Positions 1 to 6,770 of a DNA stretch of 10,452 bases are shown piece after piece. A program made the position numbers and the translations under genes. Position 1 is the stretch's first letter; every line of letters starts with the position of its first letter. Under the pieces are notes generated by a model. It was not told the origin of the DNA and ran no database searches. It saw nothing but the letters and a program-made list of their open reading frames with translations. The DNA is from Candidatus Yonathbacteria bacterium RIFCSPHIGHO2_01_FULL_51_10 (GTDB taxonomy: Bacteria > Patescibacteriota > Minisyncoccia > Phycocordibacterales > UBA1539_B), in the NCBI GenBank assembly GCA_001823505.1, contig MHUS01000040.1, positions 1,885 to 12,336 of the forward strand, read 5' to 3'.

Positions 1-864
1 GCGCGAACGAAGACACGACTCGTCTTTCGTATCGGGATACCCTTCTCTGTCCTTTTTAAGCAGTATGACAATTGGCGTGATAGGATATTCATGCCTCTTT
101 TGGGGCGTTTTATCTATTCGCGTGCGGATATGATCATTGCAGTTGCAAGCGGTGTTGCGGATGATATTGCGCAGGTATTTCATTTGGACCGGACGAAGAT
201 AGCGGTCATTCATACTCCGAAGGATATAGAAGCAATACAAAAGATGGCAAAAGAAGATCCGGTGCATCCTTGGTTAAAAGAAAAGAGAACACCTGTCATT
301 CTAAGTATTGGCCGGCTTTCCGTTCAGAAAGATTTCGCTACACTTTTGCACGCTTTTGCTCGTACGAGAAAAGAAAAAGAAGTGAAGCTGGTCATTCTTG
401 GCAACGATGGGGGAGAGCTTAAGCACCTTAAGATCCTTGCGAAAGATCTCGGTATTGAGAATGACGTTGATTTTCTTGGTTTTGTTAAAAATCCGTACGC
501 CCTTCTTGCGCGTGCTGATCTTTTCGTGTTGACGTCACGTTGGGAGGGGCTCCCCAACGCGCTCGTTGAAGCGCTTGTCTGTGGGACTCCATCGATCGCA
601 ACAGACTGTATTGGCGGAGGGTCACGAGATATCCTTGATCCTAAAGGCGGAGAAGTAAAGGGAGTAACGGAAGGAGAGTATGGTATATTGGTGCCCACAG
701 GAGATGTTAAGTCGCTGGAGTGCGCACTCAGGGCTGTCTTTGAGGATGGTAAAATTCGAGAATATTATCGCACCCGAGCATATCGTGGTGCCGAACGGTT
801 CTCAAAAGATAGTATTATCGCCAAATATAAAGAGACGCTGTTAACCCATGAACAAAATACATAA
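1..864 (+). CDS. GT4-family glycosyltransferase, 5'-truncated by the window edge
   Basis: The frame is open from base 1 to the TAA at 862-864, giving 287 visible residues. A family member usually has 350-380, so the N-terminal acceptor-binding domain is mostly outside. The ATG at base 91 is internal and should not be taken as the start. Counting from base 1, the C-terminal GT-B domain shows SIGRLSVQKDF at about 102-112 (the G-R and K that contact the nucleotide-sugar phosphates) and the EX7E motif SRWEGLPNALVEAL with E182 and E190, followed by G-T-P. This is the signature of retaining GT4 enzymes that move a sugar from UDP- or GDP-sugar to a lipid-linked or other acceptor at the cytoplasmic membrane face. 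The specific sugar cannot be read. It overlaps the next gene by 17 bases, so the two are probably co-transcribed and translationally coupled. Confidence 0.9.
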   Translation, partial: ARTKTRLVFRIGIPFSVLFKQYDNWRDRIFMPLLGRFIYSRADMIIAVASGVADDIAQVFHLDRTKIAVIHTPKDIEAIQKMAKEDPVHPWLKEKRTPVILSIGRLSVQKDFATLLHAFARTRKEKEVKLVILGNDGGELKHLKILAKDLGIENDVDFLGFVKNPYALLARADLFVLTSRWEGLPNALVEALVCGTPSIATDCIGGGSRDILDPKGGEVKGVTEGEYGILVPTGDVKSLECALRAVFEDGKIREYYRTRAYRGAERFSKDSIIAKYKETLLTHEQNT

Positions 865-1648
865 AAAAATAAACTTTGCACAAAATTTTTCCTCTTTGGG
901 TAAAGGAAGGCGATCAAAGATACTTCTATTTTTTTCCGCCTTTGTGCTGCCAACACTTAAAAGGAAAGGTATTTTTTGGAACATCAATAAGACGATCCAT
1001 ATCGAAAAGTTTGGCAGAGAGGCATCATTTTATCTAGGTGGGTACAGCGATCTTATGATGCTCAAAGAGATCTTTATGGATGGCGAGTACGATGTTTCTA
1101 CGCTCCCTTCCAACCCTCGCGTAATAGTTGATATCGGAGGGAATATTGGCGCTTCTGCCCTTTTTTTCTCGATGAAATATCCATCAGCAAATATTTATGT
1201 ATTTGAGCCGAACCCAGATCTTTTACCTGTACTGCAAAAAAATATTGGTGGGCATCCGCATGTCACTATTCTCAATTACGCGATCACCAAAGAGCGAAAA
1301 CAATTTGATCTCTATATAAATCCGCGTAATCCGGCGTCTTCCTCACTGAAAGAGAGACAAACTACAACAGAAAAGATCGTTGTCCACGGGATACCATTTG
1401 ATGAAGCGCGGCAACAACTTTCCATAGACACGATCGATATTTTGAAGTTTGACATTGAGGGAGGAGAGTATGACATGCTCTCGACAATGGACCGTTCTCG
1501 TGTGCGGTACTATGTCGGAGAAGTGCATTTCGACCTCATGGACGTATCACCGGAATCTTTCTTCAAGCTCTTTGATCAATGTGTATCAGAAGTGCGATGG
1601 ATGGGAAGTGGCCGAAAGAGGGCAATCCTCTCGGCTTCTTGCCGATGA
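848..1648 (+). CDS. FkbM-family SAM-dependent methyltransferase
   Basis: 266 residues, a usual length for FkbM enzymes. Motif I, VIVDIGGNIGAS, lies at about 92-103 (SAM-binding glycine loop). It is followed by VFEPNPDLL with acidic E120, which typically contacts the SAM ribose, and by IDILKFDIEGGEY at 196-208, the DxEG block that marks the FkbM family. The basic, hydrophobic N-terminus (residues 1-40) has no clear signal peptide. FkbM enzymes O-methylate sugars or polyketides; in a glycan locus O-methylation of a sugar is the likely role (inference). The ATG lies 17 bases inside the upstream glycosyltransferase and has no Shine-Dalgarno sequence, so coupling to it is likely. The gene ends 26 bases before the end of the convergent sulfotransferase. 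The last 20 residues are poorly conserved in character, but I see no need for a frameshift. Confidence 0.88.
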   Translation: MNKIHKKINFAQNFSSLGKGRRSKILLFFSAFVLPTLKRKGIFWNINKTIHIEKFGREASFYLGGYSDLMMLKEIFMDGEYDVSTLPSNPRVIVDIGGNIGASALFFSMKYPSANIYVFEPNPDLLPVLQKNIGGHPHVTILNYAITKERKQFDLYINPRNPASSSLKERQTTTEKIVVHGIPFDEARQQLSIDTIDILKFDIEGGEYDMLSTMDRSRVRYYVGEVHFDLMDVSPESFFKLFDQCVSEVRWMGSGRKRAILSASCR

Positions 1649-1674
1649 GATCCATGAACTGACTTGGGGCAGAC

Positions 1675-2562
1675 CTAGCGCCAGTGAACAAGGTTTCTCT
1701 TTGTCACACGTTCCAACTCGAGAGTATCGTCTCGAAAGAACGATGCAATATATTCGCGCGTTTCAGCAGAAATATTTTTCTCCGAGGGTACGAGTGCGGC
1801 GGACTTGCGCTTGTTGAGATCAATGATACTTTTTATGAGTTTGTGGACGCCGGCGCGTTTTAAAAAAGGCACGAAACGAGTGGCCGTTTTATTATGCGTG
1901 AATCTTTTTCGCAAATTATTCATGAAGCGATGAAACGAGAGAGAGTAGGTGAGATTGGCGGCAGTCACATTTTCTTTGCGATATAAGCTTGGTGGTGTGA
2001 AATCCTTGTTAATCTCAAGAAATTCGTATACTTTTTGAATAAAGATCATGGGGTCTTTCTCAATGTCTTCCTGAAAAAGTATAAGTATTTGTTCACGGGG
2101 GAAATACTCAAGATAGTGTTTGAGGTGTTTTGCGTACATACTGCGATTGATTTCTTCCTGTAAGTCCGCCTCGATGGTTTCTTTGGTGAGCGGTGCGCGT
2201 ATTCTTCCCGTGGAGCGTTTGAAGTAATATGCTGAAAGAAAGCGTTCAACCGGGTTACGTACGCAAAGAATAAGCTTCGCGGCCGGGAAGTCTTTTTTGA
2301 TGCGTGCCGGTACCTCCGGTCTATTGAGATATTGCGGGGAGAATTCGCCCTTGATCTTTTGTTCCCCGCAGTGAGCAAAATGCCGTGCATACCATTCGGG
2401 GCCAAACGAATAGGTATTGTCCATGAAGTAGCTTGTCTCCTTCGTGGTTGACATGCAGACCTCTGGATGCTCGCGTAAGCATTGCGCGATCCACGTGGTA
2501 GCTGACTTTGCCGCTCCTATACCGATAAAATTTATTGCAAGGCCCCCTTTTCTTTGTTGCAT
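1675..2562 (-). CDS. PAPS-dependent sulfotransferase
   Basis: 295 residues, normal for a soluble sulfotransferase domain (PF00685/PF13469 type). The 5'-phosphosulfate loop is GIGAAKSATTW at 14-24. The 3'-phosphate-binding block is RNPVERFLSAYY at 102-113, with the expected R102 and S110. It should transfer sulfate from PAPS to a hydroxyl or amino group, and in this context a sugar of the surface glycan is the best guess (inference). The start is the only good ATG before the PAPS loop. No Shine-Dalgarno sequence precedes it, but an extended -10 element ends 7 bases before the ATG, suggesting a leaderless mRNA. The gene is convergent with the FkbM gene and divergent from the FAD oxidoreductase (89-base gap). 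Acceptor specificity is unknown. Confidence 0.9.
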   Translation of the reverse strand: MQQRKGGLAINFIGIGAAKSATTWIAQCLREHPEVCMSTTKETSYFMDNTYSFGPEWYARHFAHCGEQKIKGEFSPQYLNRPEVPARIKKDFPAAKLILCVRNPVERFLSAYYFKRSTGRIRAPLTKETIEADLQEEINRSMYAKHLKHYLEYFPREQILILFQEDIEKDPMIFIQKVYEFLEINKDFTPPSLYRKENVTAANLTYSLSFHRFMNNLRKRFTHNKTATRFVPFLKRAGVHKLIKSIIDLNKRKSAALVPSEKNISAETREYIASFFRDDTLELERVTKRNLVHWR

Positions 2563-2569
2563 GGGGAGT

Positions 2570-2598
2570 ATTTTACCATGTATTAGTTATTATGCCGA
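2570..2598 (-). promoter_or_regulatory. Promoter of the sulfotransferase gene, probably leaderless
   Basis: On the minus strand, TCGGCA (2598-2593, 4 of 6 to TTGACA) is followed after 17 bases by TAAAAT (2575-2570, 5 of 6 to TATAAT). A TGG at 2578-2576 makes it an extended -10. The usual 7-base step from the -10 places the transcription start on the A of the ATG at 2562. Read by eye, not tested. Confidence 0.5.
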
Positions 2599-2606
2599 AA
2601 TTCGGC
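2594..2606. promoter_or_regulatory. 13-base palindrome, candidate operator between divergent promoters
   Basis: GCCGAA-A-TTCGGC is a perfect inverted repeat with 6-base arms around one central base. It overlaps the -35 of the sulfotransferase promoter (2593-2598) and ends 6 bases before the -35 of the FAD oxidoreductase promoter (2613). The location fits a repressor site that could act on both genes. No second copy was noticed in the window, so the role is a guess. Confidence 0.3.
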
Positions 2607-2612
2607 CAATAG

Positions 2613-2641
2613 TTGAATTAATTGTCGCGGTGAGATATATT
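2613..2641 (+). promoter_or_regulatory. Promoter of the FAD oxidoreductase gene, near-leaderless
   Basis: TTGAAT (2613-2618, 4 of 6) and TATATT (2636-2641, 5 of 6) are separated by exactly 17 bases. The predicted start of transcription is near 2648, only about 4 bases before the ATG at 2652. That leaves no room for a ribosome-binding site. Confidence 0.55.
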
Positions 2642-2651
2642 TGTATGCATT

Positions 2652-3719
2652 ATGAGAATAGCTGTTGTTGGGGGTGGTATATATGGAGCTACGATCGCTA
2701 TTATTCTTGCAGAAGCAGGATATAGCGTTGATCTCATAGAGCGCAACACTTCCTTGCTTATGGAAGCATCAGGGATTAATCAATATCGGTTGCATCGCGG
2801 TTATCATTATCCTCGTAGCGATGAAACTATCATCGCGGCCAAGAGCTCGACTCCGCTGTTTGAAGAAATGTATACCGAGGCTATCATTAAAGATATTGAT
2901 CATTTTTACTGTATTGCACGAGAGAGAAGCCTTACAAATAAGGATACTTTTTTAAGCGTTTGCGCCAAGCATGGATTAAACGCAGAGGCTGAGATGACTG
3001 ATCTTGTGAATGTAGATATGATCGAAGGGTCTTTTAAAGTAGAGGAAAACACCATTGACCCACAAATACTCAAGCTGGTAATTGAAAAAAAACTTGGTGG
3101 TGCGGGTGTTCGGGTGTTACTAGGCACTAGTGCTGATAAAAAGATGCTCTCGAAGTACGATTTTGTTGTTCTTGCCACCTATGCTAATCTAGGTTCTCTT
3201 ACAAAAGAGGTAACAGGAGTGGAACAATCGTACCAGTATGAACTCTGTGAAAAACCCATCCTGCGTCTTCCTAAAGAATTTTCAAAAAAAAGTCTTGTCG
3301 TTATGGACGGGCCATTTCTCTGTATAGATTCTTATGGAAGTACCGGTTTGTTTGTTATGGGGCATGTCCAACATGCAATCCATCATAGCAATATCGGCGT
3401 CGGCCCTGAGATCCCGGGGAAGTTTATAAGTTTATTAAATAAGGGCGTTGTGGTTAATCCGGCAGTGACGAATATCATGCTTTTTCTTGATGAGGCAAAA
3501 AAATTTTTCCCTCTAACGGAGAGTGCTGAACACGTTGGTTCTATGTTTACAGTTAGAACAGTTTTGCCAAATTTAGATAAGACTGATGCTCGCCCGACAT
3601 TGGTCAGTCTAGTAGACGACAAGGTTGTCACTGTTTTTGCGGGGAAAATTGGCTCATGTGTTCAAGCTGCTCAGGAAGTTCTGTCAATTGTGAAAAAAGA
3701 AGAGTACTTAAGCAAGTAA
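2652..3719 (+). CDS. FAD-dependent oxidoreductase, DAO-like
   Basis: 355 residues, typical of the DAO superfamily. The N-terminal dinucleotide-binding fold is plain: MRIAVVGGGIYGATIA with GxGxxG at 7-12, and acidic E30 at the end of the second strand (DLIERN), as expected for FAD ribose binding. A conspicuous LHRGYHYPRS block lies at 48-56. Near the C-terminus, DARPTLVSL (312-320) and VFAGKIGS (328-335) resemble the closing FAD-contact region of DAO proteins. It should oxidise a C-N or C-O bond, but the substrate cannot be read. A sugar or sugar nucleotide is likely given the glycan genes around it and the facing Gfo/Idh gene, with which it shares 12 bases at the 3' end. An ATG at 2645 is in another frame; 2652 is the start because the GxGxxG fold begins at once. 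Confidence 0.85.
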   Translation: MRIAVVGGGIYGATIAIILAEAGYSVDLIERNTSLLMEASGINQYRLHRGYHYPRSDETIIAAKSSTPLFEEMYTEAIIKDIDHFYCIARERSLTNKDTFLSVCAKHGLNAEAEMTDLVNVDMIEGSFKVEENTIDPQILKLVIEKKLGGAGVRVLLGTSADKKMLSKYDFVVLATYANLGSLTKEVTGVEQSYQYELCEKPILRLPKEFSKKSLVVMDGPFLCIDSYGSTGLFVMGHVQHAIHHSNIGVGPEIPGKFISLLNKGVVVNPAVTNIMLFLDEAKKFFPLTESAEHVGSMFTVRTVLPNLDKTDARPTLVSLVDDKVVTVFAGKIGSCVQAAQEVLSIVKKEEYLSK

Positions 3720-4616
3720 TTTTTCAACGGTAGCGGTTACGCTTGTAGAGACATCACCATACGGGCGACTTCTTTTGGTGTTTTTTGTTTGTGCTATAAA
3801 CTCAACAATTTCATTTTTTAGCGATGTTTGTGATGCCCGGTGCACTACCCCTTTTTTCCCCGGGTCTGAGACGGGGGTTTCCCAGAGCGTGTCTTTTTCC
3901 CATAAATAGTGATGTTCTTTTGTTGTGATAAGGACCGTCTTGTTAGTTGTCAGGCTGTGTCTATTGATATAAAACACGCAATGTACATTTGTTTTTGTTG
4001 TTCCATGCAGTAAAACAACATCATTTTTTGAGATGTATCCTTTTTTGAATGCAGGAGTGAGTTTTTTTATTGATCCCGCCAATGCTATGGTAATCGCCAA
4101 ATCATGCGGAAGAAGGTTCCAGTATATATCTTCGTTAAATGTTCCATATTTTTCCCACGTTGAGTACATGGCGATGATTCTTTCGGTCGAGAGTTTTTTT
4201 TGTAATTTTCTGAAAATGTCGTGATAGAGGAAAACATAGCCAGTAAATAATACCAACTTTCTTTTTGACGCGAGTGAAACAAGAGCCCTAGCTTCATTTT
4301 TGTTTTTTGCAAGTGGCTTTTCAACGAATACGTGCTTACCAGCAAGGAGAGCCTTATTCGTCATGTCGAAATGTGTCTCGATTGGCGTCGCGATAACAAC
4401 TGCATTTATCATTGGGTCCTTTAATATTTCCTCATATGAGGTTACGATTGAGATGTGTGGGTAATGAGTGCGGACCCATGAGGCATTCCCTTTTCCTCCT
4501 GCGTGAACACAATACAGCACGTTTGCATGTGCATGGAATTCTGCGAGGAGTTTTTTGCCCCATCTTCCTATCCCGACGATAACCACATTGATTTTTTTTG
4601 CAGGATTTTTGTTCAT
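3708..4616 (-). CDS. Gfo/Idh/MocA-family NAD(P)-dependent oxidoreductase
   Basis: 302 residues, slightly shorter than the usual 320-360. The Rossmann motif VVIVGIGRWGKK is at 11-22. INAVVIATPIETHF (70-83), the family signature VEKPLAKN (98-105, catalytic-site lysine K100) and LLPHDLAI (168-175, with the HD pair) follow in the canonical order. Members oxidise or reduce sugar hydroxyls, often on UDP-sugars or inositols, with NAD(P). The role here is probably making or editing a nucleotide-activated sugar for the surface glycan (inference). No Shine-Dalgarno sequence and no convincing -10 at a good distance were found; a TACAAT directly abuts the ATG. Codons 6-8 contain a run of eight A (4592-4599). 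The gene is tail-to-tail with the FAD oxidoreductase and divergent from the DUF616-like gene (76-base gap). Confidence 0.87.
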   Translation of the reverse strand: MNKNPAKKINVVIVGIGRWGKKLLAEFHAHANVLYCVHAGGKGNASWVRTHYPHISIVTSYEEILKDPMINAVVIATPIETHFDMTNKALLAGKHVFVEKPLAKNKNEARALVSLASKRKLVLFTGYVFLYHDIFRKLQKKLSTERIIAMYSTWEKYGTFNEDIYWNLLPHDLAITIALAGSIKKLTPAFKKGYISKNDVVLLHGTTKTNVHCVFYINRHSLTTNKTVLITTKEHHYLWEKDTLWETPVSDPGKKGVVHRASQTSLKNEIVEFIAQTKNTKRSRPYGDVSTSVTATVEKLLA

Positions 4617-4649
4617 ATTGTAATTGGACTAAATATCAACTTTCGTTTG

Positions 4650-4690
4650 TATAATAGCATATCGTGCCGGGTTCCATGGTATTGTATATT
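4650..4690 (+). promoter_or_regulatory. Candidate -10 elements before the DUF616-like glycosyltransferase
   Basis: Two hexamers compete. A perfect TATAAT is at 4650-4655, with only a poorly spaced TTGGAC (4624-4629, 20 bases away) as its -35; it would give a leader of about 30 bases. TATATT at 4685-4690 has no recognisable -35 but would start transcription near 4697, almost on the second in-frame ATG at 4699. The second option matches the leaderless layout of the neighbouring promoters. Confidence 0.35.
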
Positions 4691-4692
4691 AT

Positions 4693-5475
4693 ATGGAAAT
4701 GAGGACAAAAAAAATCGTAATTTATACGGCTATTTTCGGGATGAAAGACGTATTGCCGAAACAAAGTTTTCACCCCAAAAATGCTCATTTCGTCTGTTTT
4801 ACTGATGCGAGACCAAGAAATTCATATGGGTGGGAAATCCGTCTTGAAAAACCAATTTCCCTTGATCCTGTACGTGCGGCAAAAATTTATAAAATATTAC
4901 CCCATCAATATTTCCCTGATTATGAATATAGCGTATGGATTGATGGGAACATCGTCATTAGGGGAGATGTGTGGCGTCTTGTGGAACAATATTTACAGAA
5001 CGCTAATTTTGCTGCATATAATCATATGGGGGGAGAGGACAAAAGAGACTGTATCTATGAGGAAGCGAGAGAGCTTTTGCGTGCAATGGATCATGGCAGA
5101 TATGCCGGACTTAATGCAGATCAAATACGACGCCAGGTTCGTAAATATGAAGCTGAAGGATATCCGGCGCACAATGGCCTCATTACCAGCATGATCCTTT
5201 TGAGGAAGCACAACAAAGAGGATGTAAAGAATACAATGAAAGATTGGTGGAATGAGATAGAACACGGAAGCAGGCGCGACCAGCTCAGCTTCAACTATGT
5301 TGCGTGGAAAAACAATCTCACCTTTAATTATATCCCCGGTGATTCTCGCAAGAATGCTTTTTTTAGGCAGAAATCACACGTAAAGCCATTGTCGGCAACA
5401 GTGAGACAATTGTGGAAGTACGCGCGAAATATTTGCCGTGAGTTTATAATCGCTTTAAATAAAAAGAAAGAATAA
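4693..5475 (+). CDS. DUF616 / TOD1-MUCI70-like glycosyltransferase
   Basis: 260 residues. The pattern fits the DUF616 (PF04765) glycosyltransferase-like family: IVIYTAIFG at 8-16, VCFTD at 34-38, the conserved KIYKILPHQYFPDYEYS at 64-80 leading into WIDGNIVI (82-89, with D84 as the likely metal or donor-binding acid of a GT-A fold), then HMGGEDKRDCIYEEA (111-125), GLITSMILLRKH (162-173) and RRDQLSFNY (194-202). No signal peptide or membrane helix is seen. It probably transfers a sugar in assembly of the glycan; donor and acceptor are unknown. ATG 4693 gives M-E-M-R, and ATG 4699 is an equally good start because neither has a Shine-Dalgarno sequence. Eight consecutive A lie at 4707-4714. The 3' end overlaps the convergent flippase gene by 32 bases. 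Confidence 0.8.
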   Translation: MEMRTKKIVIYTAIFGMKDVLPKQSFHPKNAHFVCFTDARPRNSYGWEIRLEKPISLDPVRAAKIYKILPHQYFPDYEYSVWIDGNIVIRGDVWRLVEQYLQNANFAAYNHMGGEDKRDCIYEEARELLRAMDHGRYAGLNADQIRRQVRKYEAEGYPAHNGLITSMILLRKHNKEDVKNTMKDWWNEIEHGSRRDQLSFNYVAWKNNLTFNYIPGDSRKNAFFRQKSHVKPLSATVRQLWKYARNICREFIIALNKKKE

Positions 5476-6691
5476 AGGCGTTGGCAATGTAAGGAACAAG
5501 GAAAGCGATAACAACTCCCAGGATCCCGTAGTATGGGACCAAGACCGCAAGTGCGACCAATTTTGCTATGGGGCTTACCGTGGAAGTAACGTAGAGTGCT
5601 CTTTTGTGCGTGTGTGCGGTAATAGCCACCCCCGTGATCTTTTGAGGGAGAAAGAAAAGGACGATAGCCAGTATCTGTGAGTATGGTACGGACTCCATAT
5701 ATTGAGGGAAGAGCCACTCGTAGAGGTATGGAGCAGCAACCACATAGGACAGTACGGGGACAATCAAGAGAGCCCGCAACATGAAAAGTTTTCCGGGAAG
5801 AGTTTTTTTGATCCGCTCCTTCTGGCTTGAGGCAAATTTGGGGAAAGCAAGCGACTCTAATGTTTTAAATGCGGTTTGTATTCGTGCCACGGGCGCGAGT
5901 GCAAGTGAATATGTTGCAAGCGATGCGGCGCCTAAAAAATGCCACAAGAGCACTTTGTCCGCTTGGTTTGCGACCGCACCGACAATACCCATCAAGCTTA
6001 AATGTTTTCCGAAAGAGATCACGGAGTCATCGGTTTCTCCCTGCGGCTTCAATTTCTTGATTACTGCAATAAGAAGGATACAACGTAAGATACTTGTGAC
6101 AATGTAGTATGCAAACAAAATGAGCAGCACATTTTGAGTAGAAAAGAGTACAGCGATAAGTACTGCCACGCGAGCGACACCCAGCGTAATGCCGGTCAGG
6201 GCCGATTTTTTGAATAATTTTCTTCCTTCAAGAATGGAGCCGTAAAGGGAAAGTGCATCCATGAAGGGGAGAAAGATCGCAGTAACAAGGAACGCGATGG
6301 TGAGGGTGTGATCTCCATTCCAGTAGTAGTACCCCGAAAGAGCAACACTCGTGATGCCCCCGAGAAGTCCCCAGCGTATTTTTGTGTAAAGGGCGGGGAA
6401 GAATGCCCCCTCGCGTCCTTGAGCGACGGCGCGTTTGAGCGCCGTGTCGATTCCGCTCAGTGTTGGGATCGTCAAAAGAGACGCAATGGAAAGGATATAT
6501 TGGTATGTTCCGTACGTTTCTTTTGGGATGAGGTTAGCAAATGCAATAGCGAGAAGAAATGAGGCGACTGCGGAAATAATTTGACCTATGGTCAACCAAA
6601 AGCCACCGCTTGCCAGATACACCATATCAGTTTTGAAATACGACTCACTTTTGCGCAAAAGTCCGTATACTTTTTCTTGCAGCTTGTCCAT
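5444..6691 (-). CDS. Wzx-like polysaccharide flippase (MOP/PST superfamily)
   Basis: 415 residues, within the 400-500 usual for the family, and very hydrophobic: about 12 membrane segments, for example 31-52, 62-80, 105-122, 130-147, 165-184, 188-210, 303-320, 337-355 and 375-410. After the first helix comes NLIPKETYGTYQY (53-65), the G-x-Y loop typical of Wzx proteins. Later NQADKVLLWHFLGAASLATYSLA (242-264) carries the charged D-K inside a membrane region that is characteristic of the PST branch. It should flip a lipid-linked oligosaccharide across the cytoplasmic membrane. A purine-rich GAGAGG lies only 2 bases from the ATG, too close for a good ribosome-binding site. It is divergent from the ligase gene, its natural downstream partner in a Wzx/Wzy-type pathway. 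Confidence 0.88.
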   Translation of the reverse strand: MDKLQEKVYGLLRKSESYFKTDMVYLASGGFWLTIGQIISAVASFLLAIAFANLIPKETYGTYQYILSIASLLTIPTLSGIDTALKRAVAQGREGAFFPALYTKIRWGLLGGITSVALSGYYYWNGDHTLTIAFLVTAIFLPFMDALSLYGSILEGRKLFKKSALTGITLGVARVAVLIAVLFSTQNVLLILFAYYIVTSILRCILLIAVIKKLKPQGETDDSVISFGKHLSLMGIVGAVANQADKVLLWHFLGAASLATYSLALAPVARIQTAFKTLESLAFPKFASSQKERIKKTLPGKLFMLRALLIVPVLSYVVAAPYLYEWLFPQYMESVPYSQILAIVLFFLPQKITGVAITAHTHKRALYVTSTVSPIAKLVALAVLVPYYGILGVVIAFLVPYIANAFILSFYLKRL

Positions 6692-6699
6692 TGCCTCTC

Positions 6700-6705
6700 A
6701 TCTTA
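6700..6705 (-). promoter_or_regulatory. Possible -10 element of the flippase gene
   Basis: TAAGAT on the minus strand (4 of 6 to TATAAT) ends 8 bases before the ATG at 6691. No -35 was found at 17 bases. It is reported mainly because the distance matches the other start-proximal -10 elements in this window. Confidence 0.25.
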
Positions 6706-6736
6706 CTAAATTTAGCGTGTTTGTGGTAGTTGTGGT

Positions 6737-6764
6737 TTGCCCTGTCAGGTCGGCATGATATAGT
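6737..6764 (+). promoter_or_regulatory. Promoter of the O-antigen ligase/TPR gene, probably leaderless
   Basis: TTGCCC (6737-6742, 4 of 6) is followed after 16 bases by TATAGT (6759-6764, 5 of 6), preceded by TGA to form an extended -10. The predicted transcription start is at or within a base of the ATG at 6771. A GGGAGG at 6765-6770 directly abuts that ATG, so it is either an accident or serves an alternative TTG start at 6780 (9-base spacing). Confidence 0.5.
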
Positions 6765-6770
6765 GGGAGG

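Noticed and set aside
91..93. ATG at 91 as the start of the GT4 gene
   Set aside because: The frame is open back to base 1 with sequence that continues the fold, and a start at 91 would remove most of the N-terminal domain. The gene is cut by the window edge.
324..698. Minus-strand open frame of 124 codons opposite the GT4 gene
   Set aside because: Serine- and arginine-rich shadow inside a clear glycosyltransferase domain; no ribosome-binding or promoter signal.
1611..1635. Hairpin GCCGA..GAGG with CCTCTCGGC near the end of the FkbM gene, considered as a terminator
   Set aside because: It lies inside the coding sequence, has an AA bulge and is followed only by TTCTTG, so a terminator role is not supported.
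1449..1817. A plus-strand open frame running from inside the FkbM gene into the sulfotransferase, considered as a frameshifted C-terminus of FkbM
   Set aside because: The FkbM frame already gives a normal length and a sensible C-terminal strand; the other frame adds cysteine- and arginine-rich sequence with no homology that I can see, and overlaps the sulfotransferase.
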